This document shows, one piece after another, positions 46,803 to 57,959 of a stretch of 64,000 nt of DNA. The position numbers were made by a program, and so were the translations under genes. Source of the DNA: Podocnemis expansa (lineage: Eukaryota > Chordata > Testudines > Podocnemididae); assembly GCA_007922195.1 (NCBI GenBank), contig ML681981.1, positions 9,600,857 through 9,664,856 on the forward strand, written 5' to 3'. The notes below the pieces were generated by a model that saw nothing but the letters and a program-made list of their open reading frames with translations, searched no databases and had not been told where the DNA came from. Each line of letters opens with the position of its first letter. Positions within the stretch are counted from its first letter, which is position 1.

Positions 46803-47850
46803 CCCTAGTCTACACTTGGGCAAAATTCGGCAGCAGTTGACCACCATTTACGCAAGGAATGTAAAATTCCTTGTGTAAATGGTGGTGACTTTTTAAGCCG
46901 CCATTATACACTAGGGGAAAGCCAAGTGCTTTCCCCTATTTCCCCTGACCCCCAGGACTTCCGGAATCAGCTTCCAGAAGCGGCTTGGTGAGTTCACATG
47001 TAACCCATGTGCCTAAATAGGTGCAATCTCTTTTAGGGATCCTTATGGCTGGGTTACGTTGCTGGGCAGATTTTGCAGCCCAGAAACCAGAAACTTCTGG
47101 TAAGAGGGTGAGGGAACACACTGAGCATGCTCCACAAGTTTTATTGTTTTGCTGGAGTTACATGCACAGGGAGAAGCCTGAGAAGAGAAGCCTGGAGAGG
47201 AGCAAACAGAGAGCTGCAGAGGACATTGGCTAAGGGACTCAGTGAAAGGAGCTGAGCAGGAGTGGACTGCAGGATGTTTTCTCCCAGCTTTCGACTGCTT
47301 TGCAGGGGAGTTGTCTGCAGCAGAACTGAGAGCTGGATGGCCAGTGACCTGATTGCATGGTGCTGGCTGCACAGGAGGAAGAAAGGACTGCATGGCATCT
47401 GCCTGAAGATTCCTGCATCTAGAGAGGATGAGGATTGCTTTCGTTCTGCATTCAAGCCCCAAGGACTTAAATGACTGCAATTGAGATAAGGGTGACTCCA
47501 CCTGAACTTTGGGACTCTTGGGTTTCTTACTCTTTTGTTTAAAAGTATCATGGTTCTTTAGGATAAGGTGTGTTTAGTTAGTTAATAAAGTTCATTGTTA
47601 CGTTTCTGTTGAGTGGTAGTTTAATGAGGGATGGGAACTCTGAGCAGTCTTCGCTGTGAGTCCTTTTGACAACTGGATCCTGGCTCTCCAGTTGCTTTCA
47701 TCAGGGGTTTTCTCTGTGAGGCACTGGAGAGGGGCAATTGAATGAATCTGAGCCCACCCTAGCAGGTTACACACACTCGCCACGATCCACTCCCAGAAGC
47801 CTGAACTGACGGTGGAGAATTTGCCACCGTCAGCATAGACATACCCTGAG
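46803..47850. mobile_element. MITE with CTAGTCTACAC / GTCTATG ends, split by an LTR
   Basis: The left end ccctagtctacacttg and the right end, inverted, CAGGGTATGTCTATGCTG resemble the GTCTACAC family. Inside are two strong hairpins: 46841-46885, and gacggtgg...ccaccgtc near 47808-47832. Boundaries are uncertain by about 10 bases. Confidence 0.5.
46999..47771 (+). repeat. Solo LTR of an endogenous retrovirus-like element
   Basis: Starts TGTAACC and ends GGTTACA, a classic TG...CA inverted tip. Flanked by caca on both sides (46995-46998 and 47772-47775), a 4-bp target duplication. A poly(A) signal AATAAA lies at 47584-47589. No internal retroviral genes remain, as expected after LTR-LTR recombination. 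Its length of 773 bases fits an LTR. Confidence 0.7.
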
Positions 47851-48419
47851 ATCCAGCTTCTGCTGCTGCCAGCCCCAGTGGGCCCGATCTGGCCTCAACC
47901 ACTGCCAGGGCTGGACCATAGATATGGAGGAAGACCCTGTGGCAGTGATGCCACTGAATATATATATCTAGGAACCAAGAACATGGGTCATATTTGCAGG
48001 ATGGGGAACTCTATTCTGGGAAGCAATGACTCTGAAAATGATTCGGGGGTTGTGGTGGATAATCAGCTGAACATGTGCTCTTGGAATGATAGACTGGCCA
48101 AAAGAGCTAATATGATCTTTGGTTGCATTAACAGGAATAATGAGAAGGAGTAGAGTGCTATTTTATCTCTTTATTTGGCATTGGTTGGACCATTGCTGAA
48201 ATACTGTGTTCATTTTTGGTACCTGAGAAGGATGTTGACAAACTGACAATTTACCAAGGGTTCTTGTGGATTTTCTGTCACTGGAAATTTTTAAATCAAG
48301 ATTGGATATCTTTTTAAAAGATAGATACTAGGCATTATTTTGAGGAAGTTCTATGGCCTTTGTTATACAGGAGAGATCGGACTAAATGACCACAATGGCC
48401 GTTCTGGCCTAAGTGTCTA

Positions 48420-49484
48420 AGGAATGTTCAGCCTGTAAATTAACCTTATTCTGCCACAGTGAGTTGTTCTCTTCAGAGTCCATGTCTTCTGAATGTCAGG
48501 GTTATTCTACTCATTTGGTAAACTTCGAGATCCTCAGTCAAAGAGATGGAAAGATGCAGTCTGATCTTTCTATTCCTTCACCAATCCTACTAGACTAATA
48601 ACATTGCCTCAACAGGCAAGGGGAGATGCAGGCAGGTGATGAGAATATTTGCCTAGAACTGTTTAAAAAAATATAAAAACATGTAAGTCCAAACACTTTT
48701 GGGATTAGTACTTTGACAAATAAAAAGTTTTGCTTGTCTTCTAAATATTAGTCTCATTTGAATAGAAAATTAGAAATGCAAGGTTCCTCACATACAGCTG
48801 GAAACTGATAATTAGTTAAACATAAGAACTAGGCAGCTGTTTTAGCAGTATGTGTTTTATCACTGAAATCAACTAACACATCTGAAAAAAGAGGACAAGT
48901 GAAAATGCTGAGAACAGTAGATAAGAGGTGTGAAATATTTAATGTATAATGTATAATGTTCTGCAGTGATTAATTAAAAAACAAAAAAAAAACTGTTCCA
49001 AGTTTAAAGTTGATGTTCTCTTACCAAAATAATCACAAGTGCATTGGTTTCTGATGTTATAAAAACACTATACGTGTTACGCCTGCCAATTATAATTCAG
49101 TAACTAGGGTCATAAAAAACAGAATCCAGTGGATAACTACATCAAAAAGTTGTTTCATTGTGTTTTTGTTTTTCTACATCACTTCTAGATGTTCTGTCTA
49201 ATTAGAAACAAAATATTGCTAGAAGCAGGCAACCCTATTAAACAGAAAAAAGGATATAGAGAAAACAGAATGAATAGTACTTCTGTATTCGTATATGGTA
49301 TATCTTAGGTTCTTTCAGCTTCTTTTGTAAAGAAAAAATGCACTGAAGTCTTCAGAGTAAACTGAATTTTGATTACATACCTCAGTTCACTAGGCATTTG
49401 CTAGATGGAAAGACTTGTGATTTAACATTCTACATTTAAAAGTCCTATTCTGTATCAAGATACTCAATGATGTGACCAAGATCC
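48420..49484. other. AT-rich intronic stretch
   Basis: No gene or familiar repeat recognised; a poly(A)-rich run lies near 48976-48992. Confidence 0.45.
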
Positions 49485-49625
49485 AAAGGGGCAACTGTGT
49501 TAGTCTAGTTCAGTTGAACAAACAAGGAGTCCTGTGGCACTTAAAGACTAACAAATATAACTAGTGAATGAGCAATATTTATGTTTGGTAGTTTTTGAGT
49601 GCCACAGGACTCCTTGTTTGTTTTT
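49485..49625. mobile_element. Penelope-like family A tail, foldback copy
   Basis: Antisense half (aaaggggcaactgtgttag, gagtcctgtggcac, aaagactaac) and sense half (gtttttgagtgccacaggac, tccttgtttg) with outward-facing tails and a short loop. Confidence 0.7.
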
Positions 49626-49656
49626 AACAATGTGATCATGGCTCTCTTTCCTAGCC

Positions 49657-50175
49657 CAGTGGTGTACAATGGGACTCAAGCACCCAGTGGACAATTCTTG
49701 CATTGGGGGCCCCCCCATGTTGGCAGCAGCAGCGTCTTGGGGGTGGGGGGGCTAGTTTGTGTGCCCTCTTTCTCTTTGCTGCAGTGCAGTGGGAGCTGCT
49801 GGGAGTGGGAGTTACAGAGCAGATGCCCAGGTAACCTGATGGCGGGTCGGGGGGGGGGTTATGATGGGCTATGTCAAGGAGCCTGGCTGTTGGGTTGTCT
49901 TCCTGGCCCCTGCATGGCCACAGTCCCAGCAGTTCCTTCATGTCCTTGCACCCAGTCAGAAGGGGGGAGGGCTGGGAGGATGCTTTACACTCCCCCCCTG
50001 CTAGCTCTCAGGTGCTGGCAGGTCTGAATTGGGATCCATGTGGCCTCAGGGATGTTAAGGTCCATGAGCTCCTGGCTGTCTGCAACTGGGCAGGGTGACT
50101 CTTCTGAGGAGGGCCCAGCTGGCACCCAGGGTCACGGCCTCCTCCTTCCACTCTTCCCCCATCAGGTTATCACTG
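49657..50175. mobile_element. hAT nonautonomous element (519 bp), GC-rich
   Basis: The left end CAGTGGTGTACAATGG and the inverted right end CAGTGATAACC share CAGTG. Flanks tcctagcc (49649-49656) and ccctatcc (50176-50183) agree at 6 of 8. The interior has G runs and chance reading frames up to 142 codons. Confidence 0.6.
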
Positions 50176-52504
50176 CCCTATCCCCACAGAGAATATCTTT
50201 TGGAAAAAAAGGCGGAGTTAATCTTTTAATATAGAATATCTAGCAATATTCTACAAAACAACATAAAGTAACTTCTATTTTGCCAATGCTGATGCTTATA
50301 CAGAATAAAAAGTCTAAGTAATAGACTTGGCTTTCATTACGAGGAAAACATTTCCATCTGCCTTATCTGGATGTTACAGTGTTCTGAGAAGCCATGACTT
50401 ATAAATATTCCACCCTCCAAAGTTTTTGTTTTTGGCTTGAATTGCGTATTTCAACTATACCTAATTAAGCATTTCCTGTCTTTACATTATCATGTTTATA
50501 AAACCTTCATGGTAGCTGATACCATATGCAAAATGAGAAACTAAAGGAAATGTAACTGTTGGAAACCTAATCACTATGTGAAGGTCTGAATATGGTTTAA
50601 GGACTAGAAAGGTTAAGTTTAGAAATTCAAAATTAATTAGTTAAGTTGTGTTGATCTTTTAACTTTGTGGTGATTTTTACATTTATTACATGATTGCTCT
50701 TTTAAAAATAAGAATTTTAAAGACCAAAAGAATCTTTTTAAGAAAAAATAAAATAGGCAAACATAGTTGTTCAGCTTAAACCAATCATGTGTTATAAGTA
50801 ACATGAATATATTTTACTTTACTGTGTTACCAATCCAATGAGTTTGCTTTATGTAGATAATTTAATATTGGATTGTATCTAAACTACTAGGGCCAAACAA
50901 AAGCAAATCCAGGTGGTGGGGAGTGAAATACACATGATATTGAAAAATGGAGCTCAATCTTGTCCCTTTTTACAGGATAAAATTATTATTAGAAAACTGG
51001 AAAAGACAAGCTTATGTATACATAGGGGCAATCATCTGAATACTGGAATGCATATATCATTCCTAAGTAAGATGGCAATTCTAAGATGGGCAGATCTTTG
51101 TAAATCTGGGCTATACTGAACACTCTAAGTATAATATTTATACTTCACCCATTAAAATATGCCTCAAAATCTGATCTTTCCATAGCACAATATATACAGC
51201 CAGCTGACACAGTATATGATAAAAAGGGAATTTCATGGACTGAGTGTCCAAGGTTAGGCCAGCCTTAAAGTTGGGGTTTCATTTCCCCCCTGCACAGCCT
51301 CAGAAGTTTAGATCAATAAATGGAAGGAAAGAATTCTCTCTCCCACTCATCACCCAAAAAAAGACCCCTGAAAGAGCAGCACGGTTCTACATGTTGTCAA
51401 ATGTTTAGTTTAAATGCTCACGATTTAGAAACTACTGAGCCAATACACATCACCTATGGTTGGCTTAGATGTTCAGGAGATTACAAAACAAAATCAGAAG
51501 AAACCCTGGTCTTCATTTGATCTTGACCTTTAATTATGACCTTATATTTACCCACAATCATATAAGAGCATATGCTTAATCTGTGGTGTTTATTTGCTTG
51601 TGTTGCTTTGGTTCTTGCAAGATTCTGAGTTATGCTGTGAAAGAGATTAACGTGTTGTCTGTAGCATGTTTCCTTATCTGATGGAAATCTTGTGAAGATG
51701 TGGAGTCACTACCAGTGAACGTATAGATAAAAGGTTGCTGGATACCTACGCTCTTCCTTGGTTTTCAGGTTTTGAGTCTGTGAGGTGCCAGTGTCACACT
51801 TAAGTAGTCTTAATTTCTTTTAAACTAAGTTCTTGTGTATGAAATCTATTTAAATGAGAGATGCACAATGCTTACACATGCTTCTGAAGTGTTCTTCATT
51901 TTGATGGATATGACTTAATATAGTCCTGAAGTTACACATTGGTCACGAATCTGGGGTCACCTAATTTTTATTGTTGAAAATTACTTGCTTTGGCTTTTTT
52001 ATAAAAAATAAAAAAGTAATGAAACTCATTGTGCAGTACGGGAATTAATTAGGCAGCATATTAAGTTTCCTGCTTGGATAATTATATTTATGACCATTAT
52101 TTCGGGTGTTTGTCACACAATGTGTTCCACATTTCAGCCTTGGCAGGTTGAGAAATGTGTCTATGCAATATATGCCAGGGCACATCTTTTATCTATATCT
52201 ATACCTATATCCATAAAATATGTTTCTCAATTCCCTGAAAAAAATGGGCAAGGGCAATGGAGGGGAAGGCATAAAGGAATGGAAAGGGAAGAAAAGGAAA
52301 GGAAAAATAGAGGGTAGGAAGGCAAAAGGAAGACAGTATAGTTTTCATCCACAAGGAGTCAAAGATTTTAAAAAGTCAATCCAAGTATTTTCAAATGTTT
52401 GTATGATCCCCTTTCTCTAAATTTTACCCACTCTTTAGCTGCCAGTTGAGCCTAGTCACTCTACCAAGAGACCATCCCTGGAGGTGGTCTGCTCCTCCAT
52501 CTGA
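50176..52504. other. AT-rich intronic stretch
   Basis: No gene recognised. A purine-rich run (ggaaagggaagaaaaggaaa type) lies at about 52245-52335. Confidence 0.45.
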
Positions 52505-52871
52505 TGGTATGCCTACACTGCAAATTTAAATTGATTTACTTCCAGTCTTTACAGTCTTTGGGGTGCGTTCTCATCATGCCGGTGGAGCATATCCTTGAGA
52601 GCCGTGCTTGCCTCAGTGTGCAGAGCAGTGCACTTGTGGGTGGCTGTTCTACAGTTCAACAAGCCATTGGGGATTTTGGGAAGGTCTTGCAATGACTGTT
52701 GTGATCAAAACATTGTCAAAAGGGGAGTGGGTGCACAGCTTTGACCTCCAAGATCCAGTTTCCTCTCTCCCCTTGATATCAATGGCAGACCAACCAGTAT
52801 TTTTTTGCATCTGTTTCTGAAAGCCTGGGTTAGCTGCATGTACTTCATTGCCTGAGGAACATGAAGCCCAC

Positions 52872-53990
52872 TCAACTGTATACTATTGTGAGCTTTACAA
52901 ACACCTTGCAACTTATCCTGCAGAGCAGAGGGAGGAACTCGCTGCAGAGAACATTCAGTATTGATCTAGAAGCTTTGTGGCAAGCAATAGAAGGAAACAA
53001 TTTCTGGTTTCTGCTCTCACAGCAGCTAACACTGTGGATGATCTTAGGAAACAAAAACTGACTGGTAGGATCGCATCATTATGCAACTGTGATTATGCGC
53101 AGTGGCTGCAGAACTTTTTAAGGTATATAACCACTTTCCAGAAACTTTGTGTAAAGCTCTCCCCAGCTCTGAAGTGCAGTGACAGAAGAATGAGGTCTGC
53201 TCTGACAGTGGAGCAGTGGTGGCAATCAGTCTGTGGAAGCTTGCAACTCCAGACTGCTCCCAGTCAATAAGGAATCAGTTTGGAGTTGGTTAATCCAGTG
53301 TTGGAGCAGCTGTGGTTCGAGTGTGCAAGGCCAGTATGCAATTTCTACTAAGAAAGGTAGTGACTATGGGCAATGCTCAGGACATGGTGGATGATTTTGC
53401 TGCAACAGGATTTCCTAACTGCAGTGATGCAACAGATGGCACGCATGCTCCCACTTTGGGACCAGGACACCCTGCCAAAGAGTACACAAGCTGGAAGGGA
53501 TGTTTCTGAAAGCTATTGCAGGCACTGGTGGATCTTATGTGGCATTTCACTAACATCACTATGGAATAGTTGGGAAAGGTGTATGGCATGTGCAGTTTTA
53601 GGAATTCTGGTTTTGTCAGAAAGCTGCAATCAGGGACTTTCCAGATTGCACAATAATCACTGATAGTGTTGAAATGCCAATAGTGGTCCAAGGCATACCC
53701 CTTGCTTCCATGGCTTATGGCAGTTCTATGGTATGCTGAACAAGGGCAGAATGGTGGTGGAATGCACTTTTGGATGTTTAAAGGGTTGCTGGTGCAGTTT
53801 GCTTAGGTGGTTAGAGCTCACTGAAATCAGCATGGCCACTGTTATCACTAGCTGTTGTGTCTTCTGCAAGCTCTGTGAGACAAAGGTGGGGGGGAGTTCA
53901 TGTGGGTATGGGGCCTGGAGGCCAACAGGCTGGCAGCTAATTTTGGGCAGCCAGACCTCTGGATAGCCTGAAGAGTCCAGTGAAGCATTC
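52872..53990 (+). pseudogene. Harbinger (HARBI1-like) transposase pseudogene
   Basis: The frames at 52977-53270 give QWLQNFLRYITTFQKLCVKL, then SALTVEQ, the N-terminal region of Harbinger nucleases. At 53312-53509 the reading continues with CKASMQFLLRKVVTMGNAQD, then FAATGFPNCSDATDGTHAP. The DGTH aspartate (codon near 53435) is the first catalytic residue of the DDE set. Later pieces keep LQALVDL, CTIITDSVEMP and VECTFGCLKG (from 53745). Stops and at least four frameshifts make it dead. The enzyme would cut at the terminal repeats and insert at a short AT-rich target. Confidence 0.85.
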
Positions 53991-54169
53991 AGCATCTCCA
54001 TGAAACTTTGAAAAGCCATTTTAGGCATAGTAATGTGTTCTGTTTATCTGCCTTGTGCCTTACCATATCATGCCATCCATCATATCTATTTCAGTGCATC
54101 TACCCTTCCTCCTCTCATTCCCTCCCATTGTAATAAAGGAAGAGTACTTCATTTTTGACACCTTGTGTT

Positions 54170-56620
54170 TTATTTCAGAGAGACTGATAAAAAATCAAGA
54201 AAATAATTTAACCATGGTAAAATGGTGAGATAAATATGGGAGAGGAAAAACAAATGCAGGTTGTCCTTGCAAACACACAAGTGGTGCCATTCAAAGGTCT
54301 TCAGATGACCACCTTTTTTTTCCTTAGGCCCTGCCCCCAGTGTTGTGTGGAAAGGATACTGCACTTTCCCCTCCACTGTCACCTGCCATGTATTGGGGGT
54401 GAGTGCATGGGATGAAGATTGCGAACAGGGTGATGCTTGCAGGATGATCTGCAGGTGCTGCAAAGAGGAGTCAAGACTCAAACTGCTTTTCTTGTAGCTC
54501 AAACAGATGCCTTAGCATGTCAGATTGATCCCTCATTATCCTCAACATCTCATGCTGCATGACATGCTCATTCAACTGGGAGACTTTCCAGCTGTCCATG
54601 TCCATAGTGACATCCTCCAGCCTCTTAGCTCTAGTCAGCTGTCCCAGAGGCATTCTTTATTTCATTGCACATCATCTTAAATTCTCTTTTTCTGCCTTCT
54701 GATTTGCAGCAGCCTCTCAGAAGATGTGGAGGACATACGATTGAGGGCTCTGCTGTCCATGGCAAGGCATATGAAGCACTAGGCAATCATTGTTAGTGCA
54801 TCCTTTGCTGCTTATTTAAAGATCACTCCCCTTATTGCATTCGAATGCCAGAACACAAGCAGAACCTTACCTATTCTGTGAGCCTGGTTGCTGTTTCAGT
54901 CATGTTCAGTATAGCCCATTGGTATGGGAGACAGGACTTGTACTACAGCTTGGAGGAAACTTCGGGTGGGACCACAGGGTCGCTGGTGGGCACTGTCCCC
55001 CATTCTCCTTAGCTCTATGATGCATATTTGAGACCAGGCAACAGTGCTAACGCTCCAAAATCGAGATCTTTGTCCAGGGTGGCACAGAGAAGAGAAGGGT
55101 GGAATTGTGACTGTGAGAAAATAAATGCCCCTACCCCCTCCAGTTTACACTGTTTTTTATCATCATTCTGGACTTGCAGATTTTGAAGTCACTCCTGATC
55201 CCTGCCAACAACACAACCAGCATGCTAAGGAAACCTAGGTTGAGGGACTGAGAGGGGGGCCGTTGCACCTTTGAGTTTGTTGTTTATAGTATGAGCAACT
55301 GTAATCAAAACTTCCAGCATCCCCTCTAGATGACCCTAAGTGATATTAGTTTCCTGAGAGTAACACCAGCAGCACGGAAACAGGTGCTGGAAGTGTCAGG
55401 GTATGGACCTGCTTCTTACACTGCTATGCTGTGTGCCCCAATGACACCAGCAGAGTTAATACTGGAGTGGCATGGGAAAATGTCCTGTGGTGGTGGAAGA
55501 AATAAGGCTGCTCTCCCCAGAAACTTTCTGCAAAGGGTTGCAATGCACCTCATGGAAAGTTTCCTGGAGATTTCAATGGAAATTCTTGGGTTATCACTGT
55601 GCTCATAAACAGTCTTTTCCAGGGTGTACCCCCTCTGTAGCTGGAGTGGCTACTGGGATACAGTTACCCATGGCTTCTAATGTTTTCTTTTTATATTAAG
55701 CATGAAACAGAAGGGGAAGTAGTCCCTACAGCAGGGCTTGGCAGCCCTGGCCCCTGTGCCAAACTTATGCACACCTGTTGCCAGTGGCATGTGGCACCCA
55801 GTGGGGCCTGGAGCTACAGGAGCTGCGTGTGCTGTGGTCTCTGTCCACTGCTGGGACTAACCCCCAGCTGAGGAGCATGGCCAGCAGGGAAAAGGAGCTG
55901 GTAGGCCACAGCCCTTGTCCCCTGCTGGCCCCGCCCCCATCACCAGCTGGCTCCCTCCTCCACACCTGCTTGAGTGTGCGGTGGGCAGGTTGGCACAGGG
56001 GCTGGCAAAGGTTGCCAACCCCTGCCCTACAGCTTGCTTAGAATTACATATTCATCAGAAATGCCTTCCCTGGCCTCATGGTTGGCCACACTGCCATCCC
56101 GCATCCAGCTAGACTACTCCAATATTAAAATCAGCTCCTGGCTTTCAGGGAAAATGGATCCCATACTCTCCCGTCCTCCATTTTTCTCATCCACAGTGTC
56201 CTCGTTGTTGCTTGCTCTGGTCCAGGACTCGGAATCTGGGGAGGTATCTGCTTTGCTTGTGGGGGTCAGTGAGGGGATTGCCACTGTGAACCACATGCAG
56301 CTCATTGTATAGCCAGCATGTTTTTGGTGAGGAATCAGCAGTCCTGTTTGCCTTCTTTGTCTTGTAAGACACCTGCTAAAGTTCTCTGATCTTCACATGG
56401 CGCTGCCGTGTGTCCCTAATGTAGCTCTTCTCCCTCATTCCACATGTGATCTCTTTGTAGATTCCTACATTTCTTTGACTGGTTCTGAGCTGTGTCTGTA
56501 TAAGCTTTTCTTCCTACAAATCAATAAGATCCTTCACATCCTGCCCACTCTAGAGTGGAGTACATTTGGTGTGTGTGTGCGCCATGAACAGTTATGCTGG
56601 TGAGCTTTCCACTCTGATCC
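54170..56620 (-). pseudogene. Myb/SANT-like Harbinger partner protein pseudogene
   Basis: Read leftward, weak remnants of the DNA-binding part appear at 56600-56187 (LYRHSSEP; CWLYNELH). Acidic and Ser-rich linkers follow (DTSPDSESWTRA; 56305-56114). The clear C-terminus at 54653-54471 reads LNEHVMQHEMLRIMRDQSDM, then LRHLFELQEKQ, a coiled-coil end that I associate with Harbinger Myb-like proteins. The partner normally binds the transposon ends and helps import the transposase. The middle is broken by stops and by the hAT insertion. Confidence 0.6.
55732..56024. mobile_element. hAT nonautonomous element, CAGGGGTTGGCAACC type, perfect duplication
   Basis: Identical ccctacag at 55724-55731 and 56025-56032. 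The left end CAGGGCTTGGCAGCC and the inverted right end CAGGGGTTGGCAACC agree closely. GC-rich interior. Inserted in the minus-strand partner gene of the Harbinger element. A related copy is at 62796-63142. Confidence 0.9.
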
Positions 56621-56911
56621 AACAGGAAGCGGGAATTCAAATTTTCCTGGGGCTTGAACAGGAGACTAGTTGTTTCCTACACCTGGCTGCAGTACAGCAG
56701 AATTGGAAGAAATTTCAAAAACGATCACAGCAGAACACAGAGGAATACCTCCTGGAGGCCAGTTCTGTCAAGTGACATCTACAATGACCTATCAACCCAT
56801 CAACCTTGAATTAAGTGCTACACCTCTTGTGGATGTAGAATAATTAAGTTGCGTTAGGTCAGTGGAAGGCACCTTGTTGTGTAGATGCATATATTATGTC
56901 CGTGTAGGCCA

Positions 56912-57600
56912 GCTTCCGTAGACCAAGATACCAAGGTTGTGGTGTAGAGTAGATCAGACCTAAATAATGAGTTGTCTGGCTGCAAGCACTGCTCTAAAGA
57001 ATCATGCTTTCTGTAAGTTGGAGAGGTTTTGAAGTGATGGGACAAATCCCAAAACCAGTTTCTGGGAAGTAATTTTTAAGGAGGTATCCATTATCATGTT
57101 AATTATCCTGCCTGCTTCTAGATAAAAGGATTGTATCCTGGGACAGTCCCAACACGTGAGCCAAAATGGGTCTGAGATGCTCACATCTCCAACAGCAGTC
57201 TGTTTTGGCAAGACTCCAGGCACTATCTAAATAAACTTTCATTATATTTTAATTATGGTAGGAAATACTCAGATGCAGATAAATTAGCATCTGATAGATT
57301 TAAAATAACATGCTATCTGAAAGAAAAGTCTGTTCTCTGACAAATGTAGAAGGGTTTTTGGTCTGCTACTTAAGAAAATGCATGATTTATGAATTTCCTC
57401 TTGGTTTTACTTTTGGCATAATTGTAAACCAGTGTACTTGTTAAATTACTGAAAGGGAATTCTATGTATTGGAGTAGTCTGTCAGCAGTTCTATAGTATG
57501 CATCCTGTTTCTAAAACAACCAGGTAGGTGAGATAAAATGATTCATTGAATTAACTTCTGTGAATGAGAGAAACAAGTGCTTTTGAAAGTACACAAAACT
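56912..57600. other. AT-rich intronic stretch with a Penelope-like family B trace
   Basis: No gene. Near 57521-57575 the words ggtaggtgagataaaatgattcattg and aacttctgtgaatgag resemble the family B terminal segment, directly before a family A tail. Confidence 0.4.
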
Positions 57601-57601
57601 C

Positions 57602-57662
57602 TAGTGCCGCAGGACTCTTTGCTCATTTTGCTGAACTAGACTAACATAGCTACCCCTTTGGA
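57602..57662 (+). mobile_element. Penelope-like family A tail (sense)
   Basis: agtgccgcaggactcttt, then tgaactagactaacatagct and acccctttgg: the last 60 bases of the family A tail. Directly preceded by a family B fragment, so the two families are joined here. Confidence 0.7.
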
Positions 57663-57816
57663 ACAATTGGATTTTTATTATACCTGATATATAGGCTGTC
57701 TTATTTAACTCACAACAATTCCTTCCAGTTTTAACTCTTATGGAAAATAAATTAGGCAGCATTTATAACTTGGTGTGGGTCATGAAGTAGCTGAAACTTT
57801 ATTACAGTCTAATAGA

Positions 57817-57952
57817 CAAGGAGTCCTGCGTCACTTAAAGACTAACCAATTTATTTATTGCATGAGCTTTCGTGGGACAAAGTGGAATTTTCTCCCACAA
57901 AAGCTCATGCAATAAATAAATTGGTTAGTCTTGAAGTGCCACAGGACTTTGT
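57817..57952. mobile_element. Penelope-like family A tail, near-perfect palindrome
   Basis: Two arms of about 60 bases (57817-57876 and 57893-57952) are inverse copies with only a few differences, and 16 bases of spacer. Each arm runs from the gagtcctg/gtgccacagg end to the gcatgagctttcgtggga part of the tail. Confidence 0.85.
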
Positions 57953-57959
57953 TTGTTTG

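Larger units (their letters stand above)
46380..47956. mobile_element. hAT element, CAGGGGTGTTGCT family, carrying further insertions
   Basis: Begins CAGGGGTGTTGCTCC. The right end inverted is CAGTGGCATCACTGCC. Flanks aatgtatg (46372-46379) and aatatata (47957-47964) agree at 6 of 8. CR1 protein reading resumes right after it. The outer parts (46380-46800 and 47852-47956) are GC-rich with gccagcag/ctgctggc words. The middle is another element. Confidence 0.7.
43985..48419 (+). mobile_element. CR1 LINE, decayed, with multiple nested insertions
   Basis: CR1 pieces appear in order on the + strand. The endonuclease end is at 44030-44390 (LVVVYYKPP; LITELKNNGSLGTSDYN). RT lies at 45016-45480 (LLKLDISKSAGPNNLHPG; AEVVMVFKKGK; ADLVPHDI-like). 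The RT active site is at 46245-46256. The C-terminal part is at 47965-48160 (MGNSILGSNDSENDSGVVVD). The 3' UTR ends at 48419 (gatcggactaaatgaccacaatgg). The parts are separated by a Penelope-like tail (44637-44672) and two hAT elements. Confidence 0.85.
52505..56911. mobile_element. PIF/Harbinger DNA transposon, decayed
   Basis: A HARBI1-like transposase on the + strand and a Myb-like partner on the - strand converge, the usual layout of autonomous Harbinger elements. Candidate ends are TGGTATGCCTACACTG on the left and, inverted, TGGCCTACACGG on the right. I did not find a clear 3-bp target duplication, so the limits are provisional. A hAT element (55732-56024) sits inside. Confidence 0.75.

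Noticed and set aside
49599..50027. A 142-codon frame on the plus strand
   Set aside because: It starts in a Penelope-like tail and continues into a hAT element with recognisable ends.
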